Part shown: positions 31,618 through 44,085 of the stretch, one piece after another
Numbering within the stretch: position 1 is the stretch's first letter
Layout: each line of letters opens with the position of its first letter
DNA from: Nymphaea colorata
Taxonomy: Eukaryota; Streptophyta; Magnoliopsida; Nymphaeales; Nymphaeaceae
NCBI RefSeq assembly: GCF_008831285.2
Contig: NC_045145.1
Location: 22,256,802 to 22,320,801 of the forward strand
Direction of reading: 5' to 3'
DNA: 64,000 nucleotides
Program-made: the position numbers and the translations under genes
The notes under the pieces: generated by a model
Database searches by the model: none
The model's input: only the letters and a program-made list of their open reading frames with translations
What the model was told of the DNA's origin: nothing

Positions 31618-34600
31618 TTCAAGTCAAAAGGTAGAGACAACAGATGTCATTGGAAAGTTGATTGTCCAAAGCTTAAAGAAAAATATAAACAAAAAAGAAA
31701 GCAGCCGAAGAAGCAAGTGTAGTATCAGATGTCGATGGAGATGTGTTATCAGATGTCGATGGAGATGTGTTGGCCACTTCTTCAGGTAACAATATCAAAT
31801 CTGATGTATTGATTTTAGATTCTAGATGTTCATACCGTATGTATCCTCATAAGTCATGGTTTGATTCTTATACATCATGTGATACTGGAAAAGTGTTGAT
31901 GGGAAATAATACATAATGTAAATCAGTAGGAATTGGAACCATAAAAGTAAAAATGTTTGATGGTGTCATTAGAACTTTAACAGAAGTTAGACACGTTCCA
32001 TATTTAAGAAAAGTCTTATTTTTCTTGGTACACTTGATGTTAATGGTTTTACTTTTAGTAGTTCTAATGGCATATTGAAAGTGAAGCGAGGAGCTTTAGT
32101 TGTCATGAAAGAAGAGAAAGTTGGATCTCTATACAGGTTGATTGGAGAAACTATAACATGGACAGCTGCCATCTCATCTTCTTCATCCCTTTCTGATGAT
32201 GATACTGCATATTTATGGTATGCTAGATTAGGCCACATGAGTGAAAGAGGGATTCAAAAGTTGCATAATAGAAAGCTTCTAAAAGGCATCAAATCATGTA
32301 AACTTGAATTCTGTGAATGTTGTGTTCTTGGTAAACGGGGCAAGAGTTAAATTTTCAACCTCTACAAAAAGGAGTAAGGGCATTTTTAAATATATTCATT
32401 TAGATATATGGGAGCCTGCACCAGTTACATCTAAAGGCGAAGCTAGATTTTTTGTTACGTTCATTGATGACCACTCTCGAAAAGTTTGGGTATATTTTCT
32501 CAAGTATGAATCTGAAGTATTAGATACATTTAAAGAATGGAAAGCGAGAGTAGAAAATCAAACAGGTAAAAAGTTAAAGGTGTTAAGAAGTGACAATGGT
32601 GGTGAGTATACGTCATCTCAATTTGAAAATTTTTGTAAAGTTGAAGGGATTACTCGACATTTCACTATTTCAGGTACACTACAGTAGAATGGAGTGGCAG
32701 AGAGAATGAACAGAACTTTGATTGAGGGGGCTCATTGCATGAGGTTGTTTACAGGTTTACCAAAACATTTTTGGGCAGAAGCTGTTAATACAGCATGTTT
32801 TTTAGTAAATAGATCTCCTTCTACAACATTAAATCTGAAAGTGCCAGAGGAAGTATGGTTTGGTAAGCCAGTTGATTACTCTGACGTACATATTTTTTGT
32901 TGCCCTATTTATGTGTTATTGCAGGAAGGATAATAAAAGCAAACTTGATGCTAAATCAAAGAAATGTATCTTTCTTGCATACAAAGCAGGCGTGAAAGGG
33001 TATAAAGTATGGAACCCCGACACACAGAAAGTGGAGATCAGCAGAAACGTAGTCTTTGATGAAGCTTCATTGTTAAAGAAAATTCAAGATTGTGATAAAG
33101 GCAATGAAAAGACAAGCAATCCAATTCAGCTAGAGTGGATTAATGACAAGATCAACCAAATTTTAGAAGAATCATCACAAGATAGTGAGGAAGATGAGCA
33201 ACCACTTGAAGAACCTTATTCTATTGCGAAGGGTAGAGAAAGAAGGGAAGTTAGATTACCTTTAAAATTTCAAGATACAGTAGCATATGCATTTCCAGTT
33301 ATGTCTACTGAATCATTAACTTTTCAGGAAGCAATAGAAAGCGATGATAGTAAAAGATGGATGGTTGCTATGGAAGATGAAATGAAGTCTCTTCAAAAGA
33401 ATCAAACATGAGAATTGGTAAGTCTTCCAGAAAGAAAAAAAGTTATTGGCTGCAAGTGGGTGTTTAGAATAAAAGAATCCTCAAGTGCAGAAGAACCACC
33501 AAAGTACACGGCCAGATTCGTGGCAAAGGGCTATGCTAAAAAAAAAAAAGGAGTGGATTTTTCAGAAATTTTTTATCCAATTGTGAAACATTGCTCAATT
33601 AGAGTTTTGTTAGCCATGGTAGCTATTGACGATTTGGAACTTAAACAACTAGATGTTAAAACTGTATTTTTACATGGTAGCCTAGAAGAAGAAATATATA
33701 TGCAGCAGCCACAAGGATTTATTCAATCAAAAATTGAAAAGTTAGTGTGCAAATTGAAAAGGTCACTCTAGGGCTTGAAGCAGGCACCATGACAATGGTA
33801 CAAAAGATTTGACACATTTATGTTTGCACAAGGCTACAATAGGAGTAGGTATGACAGTAGTGTTTACTTTCGTTTTTTGAATGATGGTTCTATTATTATT
33901 TTAATGCTCTATGTGGATGACATGCTTATAACATGCAAACACATGCTAGAAATTGCTAAGTTGAAATATGAACTTAGAAATGAATTTGAAATAAAAGATT
34001 TGAGGGCAGCTAAAAGAATTCTAGGTATGGAAATTCGTAGAGATCGAGAAAAGAAGAAATTGTGGTTGACGCAAAAAGAATATGTTAATAAAGTATTGGC
34101 TAAATTCAATATGAAGAATGCAAAATTAGTATCTACTCCACTTGCTCAACACTTTAAGTTATCTTTGAAAGATTGTCCTCAATCTGAAAAAGAGAGCAGC
34201 GTTATGAGAAAAATATCATATGCTAATGCAGTTGGCTGTCTTATGTATGCCATGATCTGCACTAGGCCTGATTTATCTCATGCAGTAAGTGTTGTCAACA
34301 GATATATGACAAATCCAGGTCAAAGACACTGGGAGGCAGTAAAATAGATTTTGCGATATTTGAAGGCTCATCAGATGTTGGTTTACTATTTCAAGCAGGT
34401 ATAAATATTTCTGATACTCTGATTGGCAATGTTGATTTAGATTATGCAGGTGACTTAGATAGAAGAAGATCTACAACAGGGTATATATTTACTCTAGGTG
34501 AAGGCCCAATCAGTTGAAAAGCTACACTACAGGATATTGTTGCTTTATCAACAACTGAATCAGAGTATATTGCCGTAGTAGAAGCTGCTAAAGAAGCAGT

Positions 34601-34856
34601 TTGGTTAAGAGGACTTGTTAATGAACTGGGTATTATGTAGGAAAATGTCAAATTACATTGTAACAGTCAAAGCGCAATATGTTTGGCTAAAGATCCAGTT
34701 TATTATGGAAGAACTAAACATATAGATGTCAGATATCATAAAATCAGGGAGTTTGTGGCAAATAGTGAAATTCAACTGCAAAAAGTGGAGTCGCAACATA
34801 ATGTGGCAGACAGGTTGACGAAACCTCTCACCACAACTAAATTTCACTATTGTTGA
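31618..34856 (+). pseudogene. pol: Copia C pol (protease, integrase, RT, RNase H)
   Basis: Protease active site reads LILDSRCSYRM (about 31810-31845), with Arg for the invariant Gly of DSG. GAG-pre-integrase is WYARLGHMSERG (32218). Integrase keeps its D, D and E residues in LDIWEP, SDNGGEY and GVAERMNRT, but a TAG at 32685 sits just before GVAERMNRT, where Gln is expected. RT has YVDDMLIT (about 33910). RNase H is readable to DRLTKPLTTTKFHYC and a TGA at 34854. Further stops are near 33409, 33769 and 34345. Confidence 0.88.
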
Positions 34857-35093
34857 GCTTGGCTCAGATTTGCGCATGTTAAACATGTTTGGAGTCCAAG
34901 GAAGAATTGACATTCATATTGAACAAGATTGATCTTATATATTTTCTGGATTATGACCAAGCCAAAAAGATAGAGTTTTGTTATTAGTTTTTTTACTTGG
35001 CCATATGTAAGTCAACAGTGGGCATTTGTGTCTTTTACAAAACCCTTTATTTTGCCTTATAGAAGGGCTCGACTTCTTTCCCCTTTTTTTGCC

Positions 35094-35645
35094 TCTCACC
35101 ATCAGTTTGTGGTATGCGTTTTTGGTGGAGCGTCTCAAGGAGTGGCGAGCGACTTTGGTGGAGCATCTCAAGGAGTCGCCGTAAGCATGGAGCCTCCACG
35201 ACCAACTCTCTTGCTTGCTGAAATCTTTGGTGGGTAACTTTGTTGTCTTTAGAAGAAAAAAAGTATGTTTTCAGTTCGTGTGAGGAACATACAGAAAACA
35301 GAGAGAGAGTTTTGGGGCTGAAGGTCACGCAGAAGCATTGTTGTTTTGTAAGGGGATTTAGTATGTTCTGGTTTCTTGGATCTCACCGTATTTTGATGTT
35401 TCATATAATATGAATCCTCCTAATTTCTCCCCGTGGATGTAGGAAGACAAACAGTCTATTCGAACCACGTAATTTGGGTGTCTTCTGTGTGATTGGTTTT
35501 TTGTTTTGCTCTTTGCCGTTCATTTCACTATTCACTCTCTTGATATATCACGTACACATAATTGTTTACAGAGTGGTTGTTTTTCACCTTACTCTATATT
35601 TTGCTTGCAATCTGGTCCTTTCGTTTTTAACAAATGATTACCTAA
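35094..35645 (+). repeat. 3' LTR of Copia C (matching part)
   Basis: Direct repeat of 30354-30915. The true LTR may extend left to about 34908, judging from the polypurine tract. Confidence 0.85.
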
Positions 35646-36599
35646 AATGCTTACTCACTTGACAATGATAATTACCAAGTTTAAAAAATCAACGGCTAAA
35701 GAGTAAGACATTCTCATTGATAAAAATAAGACATGCCCAATGAGGTAGAGTTCCTAACAGATATTGATACACGTACAAACCGAATCGGCGGCCTATGTGA
35801 CAGCATGTCAAAAATAGATACACGTACATTTTATATAGCACAAGAACCATGTGACCTTGAACATGAACTATATTTAACATCAAGTTTCCGTATGAAAATG
35901 TGCAGTGTAACAGGCGTTGTTTCTTCAGATGCATCTCCCACACAGTGAATACAAAATGAACATAACAATCGCTGGACAGGAAATAACTAGGACTTACAAT
36001 TCCTAAATCAAATTGCCACTGATTTTTGTCGTTCGCAGATGACAGATTTAAATATCACAATCTTCTTTGTCAACATCAAACAAATAACCAACGGCATTTA
36101 GCATGAACCCCAGAAATATGAACCACTCGAACACATAATTGACGTTGAAAAGTTTTCCTAGTTTAAGTAGTTGAACCTGTAGCCACTAAAAATGCAACAT
36201 CTATTCAAAGCAAACTACAACTCAGAAGTTTCCTAAGGCATTTTCTTCCAGGGAGATTCTTTACAGCTTTCTTCTGAAACACATATCTTAGCCACCAGAC
36301 ATAATAGAACATGAACGCCTGCCTGCTCGTAATCATGCGGATACATGCCTGTCCTCCACGTGGTCTGACTAATAAGGTTTTGAGAGAAACATGGTCTCAA
36401 CAGCAGACAATACAGTAAGCATGCGCATTTGGATTGGTGACTCTTGGCAAACTAAGTCCTCCCATATGCTTAGATTAGATACACCATAGGGCACTTATAG
36501 CAGAAACCTTCCTTTCAGGCTTGCTAACTCGTTTGCAGTAATCTTGGCAAGAGGGCACACCGGTTTTGGCACACTGGGAAAGAAGCAATCTCTGTCATG
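35646..36599. other. Segmental duplication, copy 1, 3' part, and downstream spacer
   Basis: 35815-36010 matches 59850-60060 (shared 'gcatctcccacacagtgaat'). 36013-36075 matches 63430-63495, on the far side of Copia D, so this is the empty-site version of that insertion. 36075-36599 shows nothing recognisable. Confidence 0.75.
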
Positions 36600-37222
36600 T
36601 GTCTTCCTTACAGAGTCGACAGAGACGAGCTTAACAAATCAAGGATAGTAACCACATCTCCGCAGATCATTGACCATCCTGAGGCATAATTCCAGCACAA
36701 GACCGAGCGTGCAATTGTAACAACCAGATTCCTGACCTGGTGAAAAAAATCAAGACTCTGCTACCTATATAATGTCGATCATGATTTACGTAGGCAAGTC
36801 CTACAAATTTAACCCTTTTGTCTCACCATGGACAAATTCTCAGAGTTGCAGGCTTCATGAATCTCAAACGTTTAGCTCAACCAGACTGGAACCAGGTTGT
36901 TTTCTTATACCACTTCTTACAGAGTGGACAGAGACAAGCTTCACAAATCAAGGCTAGTAACCACATGTTCACAGATCTTTGACCATCCTGAGACATAATT
37001 CCAACTCACGAGCAAATGTGCAATTGCAACAACTAAATTCTTGCCCTGGTGAAAAAATCAAGACTCTGCTACCTATTATAATGTCGATCATGATGTACGT
37101 AGGCAAGTCCTATAAATCTAACCCTTTTGTCTCACCATGGGCAAATTCTCAGAGTTGCAGGCTTCATGAATCTCCAACGTTTAGATCAACCAGACTGGAA
37201 CCAGGTTGTTTTCTTATACCCT
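36600..37222 (-). repeat. 311-bp tandem duplication of the PPR gene's 3' end
   Basis: 36600-36911 and 36912-37222 are near-identical, each running from 'ttacagagt.gacagagac' to 'ggttgttttcttatacc'. The proximal unit contains the last roughly 20 codons and stop of the PPR gene plus 3' flank; the distal unit is a spare copy of that tail. The duplication leaves the coding frame intact. Confidence 0.9.
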
Positions 37223-39074
37223 TCTCCTTGATAAGTTTCCTAATTTCTAACGCTTCATTCCATTTACCAGCAGCAGCATAAACGTTAGAGAGTAGAACAT
37301 GACAACCTGCTTGACCAGTCTCCAACCCCAGCAGACCAACCCTGATTCTATCAGCAACTTCTGTGTTGCCGTGGATCCTGCAAGCACCAAGAAGTGCACC
37401 CAATATCGTTATTTCAGGCTTCATTGGCATGATTTTCACTAGTTCTTCCGCTTCTTCTAATAGACCTGCTCGACCCAGCATATCAACCATACAACCATAG
37501 TGCTTAGGATTAGGCAATATATTGTGATCTTTCAACATGTTATTGAAGTATCGGCGTCCCTCATCCACAAGGCCTGCATGGCTGCATGCCGTCAAGACCC
37601 CCAAAAAGGTGACACTATTGGGATTTATGTTGGAATCCTGCATTCTGGAAAACGCTTTCAGTGAGTCGTCGGCATTGCCATGCATCGCGAAGCCAACAAT
37701 CAACGCATTCCAGGCTGATATATCTCTTCGTTTCAAATTACAGAAGACCTGTTCTGCAGCCTCGATATTTCCACATTTTGCGTACATATCAATAAGTGCT
37801 GCACCCAAGTAGTCGTCAAGCTTTACATTACATCGGTTAATGTAAGCATGAATCCATTTACCAAGGTCTATCTCGGTCAAATGAGCACAAGCAGATAGCA
37901 CACTCACCATAGTAACCTCATTAGGCTTCACGTCCTTCTCGAGAAGCATCGATTTGAATAGAGAAACTGCGTCTCTGAACCGGCCATATTGCTTGTAACC
38001 AGCGATCATGGAACTCCAGGAAACAACGTCCTTATCCGGCATTTTATCAAACAAATCACGTGCAGAATCAACATCTCCACTTTGGGCATAAGCCGTGATC
38101 ATGGCATTCCAAGTGATGGTATTCTTACATGGCAGCTCATCAAACATTTTACGCGCAATAGGCAGGATCCCTATCCTCGCGAATCCAGATATCATGGAAT
38201 TCCAAATGACAGAGTTCCTATAAGGCATTCGATCAAACAACGCCTTAGCAATGGCCAACTCACCATGCCTTGCGTACCCAGATATCATGGTGCTCCAGGA
38301 AACATCGTCCCGCTCAGGCATTTCGTCAAACAATTGGCGCGCAACTTCCACTGAACCAGACTTTGCGTAGCCATCGATCAGAGCATTCCAAGAGACAGTA
38401 TCAACTACCTGACGGTTCTGCTCGAACAACTGGCGAGCAGAGTCCACCTCCCCATGATCAGAATACATGCTGATGAGCGTATTGAGGACGAAGACATCCG
38501 AGTCGAACCCGTTCTTAATGATGTGGCCCTGGACCTGCAGGCCCTCTGCCATCAACGCCCTGACGTTGGCAGCCCCGATAACGAAGGGATAGGTGAAATT
38601 GTCCGGGGCAACGGGTATCCGGAGCATCTGTACGTACAATCTAATGGCTTCCTCCGGCGAGTGATTCCGGGAATAGGCTCGAATGACAGTGTTGAAGAGG
38701 AAAGAGTTCGGCTGCTCGTGGATGACATGCTCTACGATCAGACGGGCATAAACTAGGAACTCGTGCTGTGACTGTGAAAGGGCAAGGTGTCTAACGATCC
38801 TGCAGACGAAAAGCTTTCGATGAAGAAGCCCGGCGATGATGATACGAGAAAGAACTGGGTTCAGTTGGACGATGGTTCTGCAGCGTTGCAACAAAAGTTC
38901 CAGACTGGAAGAAAACGAACAAGAAGAAGAATTAACGTGGAGATGATAACTATGAGGAGAAGCACCTTCACTACTCGAGTATGAAGCTTGGGATATTGGG
39001 AGTTGGCAGGGCGAGGAAGGAGAAGGTAGCGAGGCAAGACAGCTCGGGCTTTTCGCATGAGAACCTCGCAACAT
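37164..39074 (-). CDS. Pentatricopeptide repeat protein, PLS class, E subgroup (intact)
   Basis: A single-exon reading frame of 636 codons from ATG 39074 to a TGA. Residues 1-60 are rich in Ser and basic residues, fitting an organellar transit peptide. From about residue 120 the protein is an array of PLS-type helical-hairpin repeats (NSFLFNTVIRAYSR, DTVSWNALIDGYAKSG, DVVSWSSMIAGYKQYG, CGNIEAAEQVFCNL). It ends with E-type motifs (LLGACRIHGNTEVADR, LLSNVYAAAGKWNEA, IRKQPGSSLVDLN). The DYW deaminase domain is absent, so if it acts in editing it would supply RNA recognition and depend on another protein for catalysis. Family proteins bind single-stranded organellar RNA. The target is unknown. 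It is the only clearly intact gene here and has no counterpart in copy 2. Confidence 0.93.
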   Translation of the reverse strand: MLRGSHAKSPSCLASLPSPSSPCQLPISQASYSSSEGASPHSYHLHVNSSSCSFSSSLELLLQRCRTIVQLNPVLSRIIIAGLLHRKLFVCRIVRHLALSQSQHEFLVYARLIVEHVIHEQPNSFLFNTVIRAYSRNHSPEEAIRLYVQMLRIPVAPDNFTYPFVIGAANVRALMAEGLQVQGHIIKNGFDSDVFVLNTLISMYSDHGEVDSARQLFEQNRQVVDTVSWNALIDGYAKSGSVEVARQLFDEMPERDDVSWSTMISGYARHGELAIAKALFDRMPYRNSVIWNSMISGFARIGILPIARKMFDELPCKNTITWNAMITAYAQSGDVDSARDLFDKMPDKDVVSWSSMIAGYKQYGRFRDAVSLFKSMLLEKDVKPNEVTMVSVLSACAHLTEIDLGKWIHAYINRCNVKLDDYLGAALIDMYAKCGNIEAAEQVFCNLKRRDISAWNALIVGFAMHGNADDSLKAFSRMQDSNINPNSVTFLGVLTACSHAGLVDEGRRYFNNMLKDHNILPNPKHYGCMVDMLGRAGLLEEAEELVKIMPMKPEITILGALLGACRIHGNTEVADRIRVGLLGLETGQAGCHVLLSNVYAAAGKWNEALEIRKLIKEKGIRKQPGSSLVDLNVGDS

Positions 39075-39739
39075 CTGTCTGTTTGTCGCGAGGCCTTATG
39101 ACCGCGAAGATGCAGGTACGCCTGAGCTTATGAAGTTTGCAGGTTCCAATACTTATTTCGAAACTGAAACTCTACAGTGGACGTAGACCTGAATTTGCTG
39201 AATCCAATTTAATGTAAAGGCATATGAGCTTGGCGTTCGTACGTAGAACTTGAACTCATTGGATTCTGAAATAAAATCCTTCCTCGTGCAAAAGCGTTTT
39301 CTTTGGTTAGATTCTATTTATTAGCATAAGTTTTTTTGGTCTGATTATGTTTTACATACTTCAAGTTAGCCGGATCCAAATATATGTTGAAATTTAATTT
39401 CAGGTCCCTTATTTTATAAGATAAATTAGAAAAAGGGCACTCAACAAGTCAATCACTGATTTAATTTTCAAAGACAGTAAATAGGCACCAAACTTTTCCA
39501 CTTAATTTAAAAATATCATCTTTTAGACAAAAGTGACAATGAAATGAAAAACCAAACTAAGCAATCGTCTCTCTTGGAGGCGCTTGGGAACTATAATATT
39601 ATGTTACCCTACTTAACACAAAAATTATTTAGATTCATTGGACACTTTGGAAAGTGTTCGATAAATCTGTCTTATTTCTTTTAATAATCTATTGCCAAAC
39701 AGCCTAAATCTTTTTTAATAATCACCATCGATTCAGTGC
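39075..39739. other. PPR upstream / NLR downstream spacer
   Basis: Shared 5' flank of the PPR gene and 3' flank of the NLR pseudogene, which lie in the same orientation. AT-rich, with no recognisable promoter motif or gene. Confidence 0.5.
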
Positions 39740-41053
39740 CTTACAGTCCAATGAGCCTTGGACATAGGGCAGCAGAGATGGTGAATGCCTTGAGCCTTGA
39801 GGCACCATCTGCAACTTAGCACATGCCTCTATCATTAACTGCTTCAGACTCTGCATGCTGCCTTACCTGAATATCACGATTCCCAGTTCTTCCAGATTGC
39901 ATAGCGTAAAGGTGGGTCAACATCCTTTCGACCTTTGCGTGCACAGGGTTGTGCAAACAACAAATATATACCTCAAAGAAAACAAAAAGAAAGAGAGAGA
40001 TTTGAGATATTTTAGAAATTTTTGGATGATGAAGTATACTTTCAATCTTTCTACTTTTTTACGATCTCATTTTGTCGATTTCAACACCAGAAGTATTTTG
40101 GTTATTCACCATTACATTAAAGATGTGTTGAAACCAAGGGACAGGACAAATCCCAGCGAACATAATTTCTACGCCCGGGGCTGTGGACTGTGCACTGATG
40201 GGCAGGCAACCTTATACCTTCTTCAACTCAGTACATTCCAGTACAATTAGCCGCTTCAGACACGGCACGCTGCCATTCCCCAATATCACGGTTTCTAGTT
40301 CTTTCAGATGGCGGAGTCGGAACCTTCGAAGCCCAGGAAACCGCGACGGGCCACATTCTAACCGCTTAATCTTGTGTAACTCGTGAAGGAAAAGGTCTGA
40401 TGGACAAGGAAGTGATTGCAGAAGCGGAAAAGGGTCTTCACTTGAAGGACCCGCAGCTTAAGGTTAAACTGCTAAGGGCGTCGAAGGAACCAAGGTTATC
40501 AGGCAACTCCGGCAATCGAATCAACGTGAGGACTCGCAGGTGTGGTGGCGGACTTTGGGGCAACCATTTGCCAAATGGGAAATGAGCATCATCATGCTCA
40601 ATGAAAAGCCTGGAGAGGTGCCTCAAGCTGCTGAGGGATGCGTAAAGATATTCAGCATCTTCTTCCTTGACACCCTGTATTTGCAACCTCCTCAACTCCT
40701 TCAATTGTCTAATCTCTGCGGCAATTCCTTTTATTGAACCATCCAAAGCAGTTAATGTTTGTAGGCATCTTAAATTGCCGACCTCCTTTGGAGTTTAAAT
40801 GGCCTGTGACCTCGCACATAAATGGCGCAAGTTTCTCAGCCTAATGAACTCATTGGGCAGCATACGAATGCCAGTGTGCCTGATATCTAAAGTTTCTAAA
40901 TTTTGAAGGCTCCCGATTGATCTGGGAAGTTGTTTTAGACTGGAATTTAACCTTAAGCAAAGGTATCTCAAATGGAGTAGCCGTCCTATCTGCTTCGGCA
41001 ATTTCTCTATTTTAACACCATACCCTCAGAAATCAGATTAGGTGTCCTGATGT
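39740..41053 (-). pseudogene. CC-NBS-LRR pseudogene, LRR part (3' half)
   Basis: Minus-strand LRR blocks of RPM1-like type: LPKQIGRLLHLRYLCLRLN, LPRSIGSLQNLETLDIRH, LPNEFIRLRNLRHLCA (40795-41030), then after a TAA (about 40800) TPKEVGNLRCLQTL and IRQLKELRRLQIQG to LPELPDNLGSFDALSSL (40438-40790). A further frameshift leads to HELHKIKRLECGPSRFPGLR and HLKELETVILGNGSVPCLK (about 40250-40390). A related terminal LRR block recurs at 39760-39900 after about 340 bp of unrelated DNA. Multiple stops and frameshifts rule out function. Its 5' half is at 44086-45571. Confidence 0.88.
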
Positions 41054-44000
41054 TGTCACGACCCAATTTTTGACACCAAAAATTTTCTTTCATTTCTATG
41101 ATAGCGGAAGCAATATTGAGTCATGACCAGAACATAAGACACTGTTTTATTTCAATAATAAAATACTTGGACCCAAACAAAAATAACCACAAATCCCCAA
41201 AACCGACGCAGTGCCCAGAATGCCAATGCCCGTCCATCACAAGACTGAGGTCGTCGCTCCAAAGCAAAAGCTATCAAGGACTACCTGTAGATAGAAAGAA
41301 GGGTCAGAATTCCTCTGAGTATGAGAAAATCCAGCCATGAATGGAACATGGCCCAAAATAATATTTAGTTTCGTAAACAATTCCAAAAAAGGCCTTATGA
41401 ACTACAACCATAAGTTTTCCAAAACTTAGCACATATCAGAGTTACATCACATCATCAATGACAGAACGAGGTGTGCACAACCTCCAAAATTTCGTAGGCT
41501 TCCAACCGTGGTTCTCTGACAATGTCATGGTCATCGTGCCGAGCAACAGAAATCCCCGTGGGCACTCACGGGCAGAACAGAACATATCTTCACCAGGCGA
41601 TCCAACGGATCGAGGGTACCTGAAGTGAAGCCTCCTGAGATATCTCAGATCGCCGCTGCAGCAGCATGGCCTCTCTAGGAACCCGGGTGGAGAGACCAGG
41701 AGTCTCGCTCCCAAACAGAAACAGAACAGAATCCCGAGCCCTTGTGCCGCCCAATACCCTGTGGGCCCTCCAGTACAGCCAGAGGAGTGTGACCACTACC
41801 TCTCGGGACGAAACCAAACACTGGGTAAAACAGAAAGCTCGCACTCGCATAAACCATCGCACAAAGCCCACGTTTCGCCTTCGAATTTCAAAAGTGAGGG
41901 TTTCTCCTTACTAGACCTTGTCTAATACCCCTCTCAGAAACCGCCCTCAGGCTCGGTTTCCCAAACAGAATAATTCAACCATTTTAAATCTTAATTTAAT
42001 GGCACCAAAACAAAATCGATAATAAGTGCACTAATATAGAGCATATCACATCCAGACTAAACACAACAATCACCATTTCAAAACAAGGGGGTTCAATACC
42101 CCTATTCCTGAAATTTAAATAATACAAAAGGTACCACAGAGCAATAATACATAAAATTACGGTTTTTCCATCCAAATTGCAAACCAATTTATAAAAACCC
42201 TCTTTTGACAATTTTAAGAATTCAAAGGGTACTGATTCACAATTTCGAAAGAGTTCTTTGGTTCTTATAGAAAATAACTTTTGCGGACCCCTTTTTTTGA
42301 AGATGTTTTCAGCAAAAACGTTGCGGCATGAATGATTAAAAATTTTAACAGCCTTTTCGTGAATTCTGCTTAAGAGGTGGACCCGCTTTGTAATTTTTGA
42401 GTCTTGTTATAAAAACGAAACCCACTCGTTTTCTTCATTTCTCACCCGCGTTTTCTCTCTCTTCGTAAGGGAGCTCCTCTTCTTTTTCTCGTTGGCTTTC
42501 TCTCTTCACAACAGCACCTTCCTCGCCCGGCGGTGGATCTTCCTCCTTGTTCAAAGGGGGGAACAAACCAGAGAGAGAGGAGCGCCTTCCTCTCGCGAGC
42601 TCCAACGCTCGGGTCCTATGGCGCCGCCCACCGACCGTCCGACATTTCCCTCCTAAAAATCGCCGCTTCCTCTGCCCTCATTTTGCACCAGCGTGGGGAA
42701 GGCAGTCTACCCAAGAGCCGATGCTTCAATGGCTCTTAGTCTCCACCTTCGCTGCGACGGGGATGAACCATCAACGAAGAGAAACGGTAGGAGGAGGACG
42801 CTGCGTTTCACCTTTACTCAACCAGCGTGAGGAACAATGGCTGGTTTTCCAATTGGTTGGGCGATTGCCTCTATTCGTTGGCAAACTCATTGTGTTTCCT
42901 TCCTTTCCTCCTTTCTGTATGTTGGTTTTTCCTTTACTGTATGTCGAGCAGAGCAGGCGTTGCCCTCTGTCGACGTCGTTCTGGACAATAGAGTCTTCCC
43001 ACTGACATTCTATATATCAAATTCCATGGTCAAACCCTCCGTGAGGGTTCTGTATATAATTTTATTGAAGTTGGTTTGATTTCTCTAACGTCTCCTTCAT
43101 CTCAGAGATATCTGCTATGTTACTCTAGTCTTGATTTCTCATGAATGAAATAACTACAAGAAGAAACAACGTAGCAACATAGAACGACATGCTTCACCTT
43201 CATATCTAACATGCTCTCTTTTTAAAAAAAATCAGAAAAGAGAAACAACATCACATGAACATCCGAGAGGTTCCAAAACCTAACAAAGACTAACATGCCT
43301 CCGGTCATAACTTTCATGCGGTTTGGTCAAATCCTTGAACGAAGCCCATAACATAGAAATTCATACTCAGTTTTAGGGTTCTCACGGATGAACATAAGTT
43401 GCATACGTACAGAAAACCAAAATACAGAGGCTTCACGTTTATGACTGAAATTTCTCTACATGGATTCATCTTCTAAGTATATAGGTATCCATAAGAGATC
43501 AAAATACATGGCTTCATGCTTCAATCATGGCTGAAAATCCCCATACCTGTCAAAGTCTGTCACAACCTTCTTGTTCCTCTTTCGCAGTCCCTTTTCTTGA
43601 TCTTCTGATTCTTTTCCAGCGACCACCTACTTCAACCTCAACGAGAAAGAAAACAAGAATGAGGATGTCTCTCTCTCTCTTTCTCTCGAATCCTCTTGTT
43701 GCTGGACTCTCTAGTCGATGGCTGTAGCAATAAGGGATGATTATTTTTCAACCTCTCCCAAGGGAATGAATAACCCGTCAGTTTTTCTTTTCCCTTTCTT
43801 TCTCTCAAATTCTCAATTGTTGAGTTTTCTCTTCTATGAAGGCAGTAAAGAAAAGGTTAATTATTGTAAATCAGATCTAAAGAGCCCCCTTCACAACCCT
43901 TGTAACTGTCATACGAATTTCTTTTCGTTTCTTTTTTTCATTTCTTTCCATAGTTTCTCTCTTTTTCATTTAATTGGCAGTTTCCATTTCATTTTTGCAG

Positions 44001-44085
44001 TCATTTAAACCTACCGTTTATGATTTCCTGCTCATAATAACGATCCCATAATTAAGGAAACTTAATAAAAATCGTGGGTCTTACA
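41054..44085 (+). mobile_element. 3.03-kb solo LTR splitting the NLR gene
   Basis: Starts TGTCACGACCCAA and ends GGGTCTTACA, short imperfect inverted ends of a gypsy-type LTR. It is flanked by a perfect 5-bp target duplication gatgt (41049-41053 and 44086-44090). No gag or pol domains are readable. It has a TATA box and pyrimidine-rich leader near 42408-42540. The length fits the long LTRs of some chromovirus-type gypsy elements. A solo LTR is the simplest reading; a non-autonomous (LARD-like) element is less likely because no internal duplicate LTR is seen. Confidence 0.85.
42408..42415 (+). promoter_or_regulatory. Putative LTR TATA box
   Basis: TATAAAAA, followed within about 60 bp by a CT-rich transcribed-leader-like region ('tttctctctcttcg'). 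Fits the retrotransposon promoter. Confidence 0.45.

Larger units (their letters stand above)
30354..35645 (+). mobile_element. Copia element C (plus strand)
   Basis: Two long direct repeats (30354-30915, 35094-35645) flank gag, protease, integrase, reverse transcriptase and RNase H in Ty1/copia order. Gag and pol resemble the TNT1/Tork type. A purine tract AAGGAAGAAT at 34898-34907 followed by TGACATTC suggests that the 3' LTR really starts near 34908 and that the 5' LTR lost its first part. No TG..CA ends, target duplication or conventional PBS could be fixed. Several stops and frameshifts disable it. Confidence 0.88.

Noticed and set aside
37537-38756. Plus-strand open frames of 91-121 codons
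   Set aside because: Antisense shadows of the intact PPR gene, whose repeat motifs fix the minus strand.
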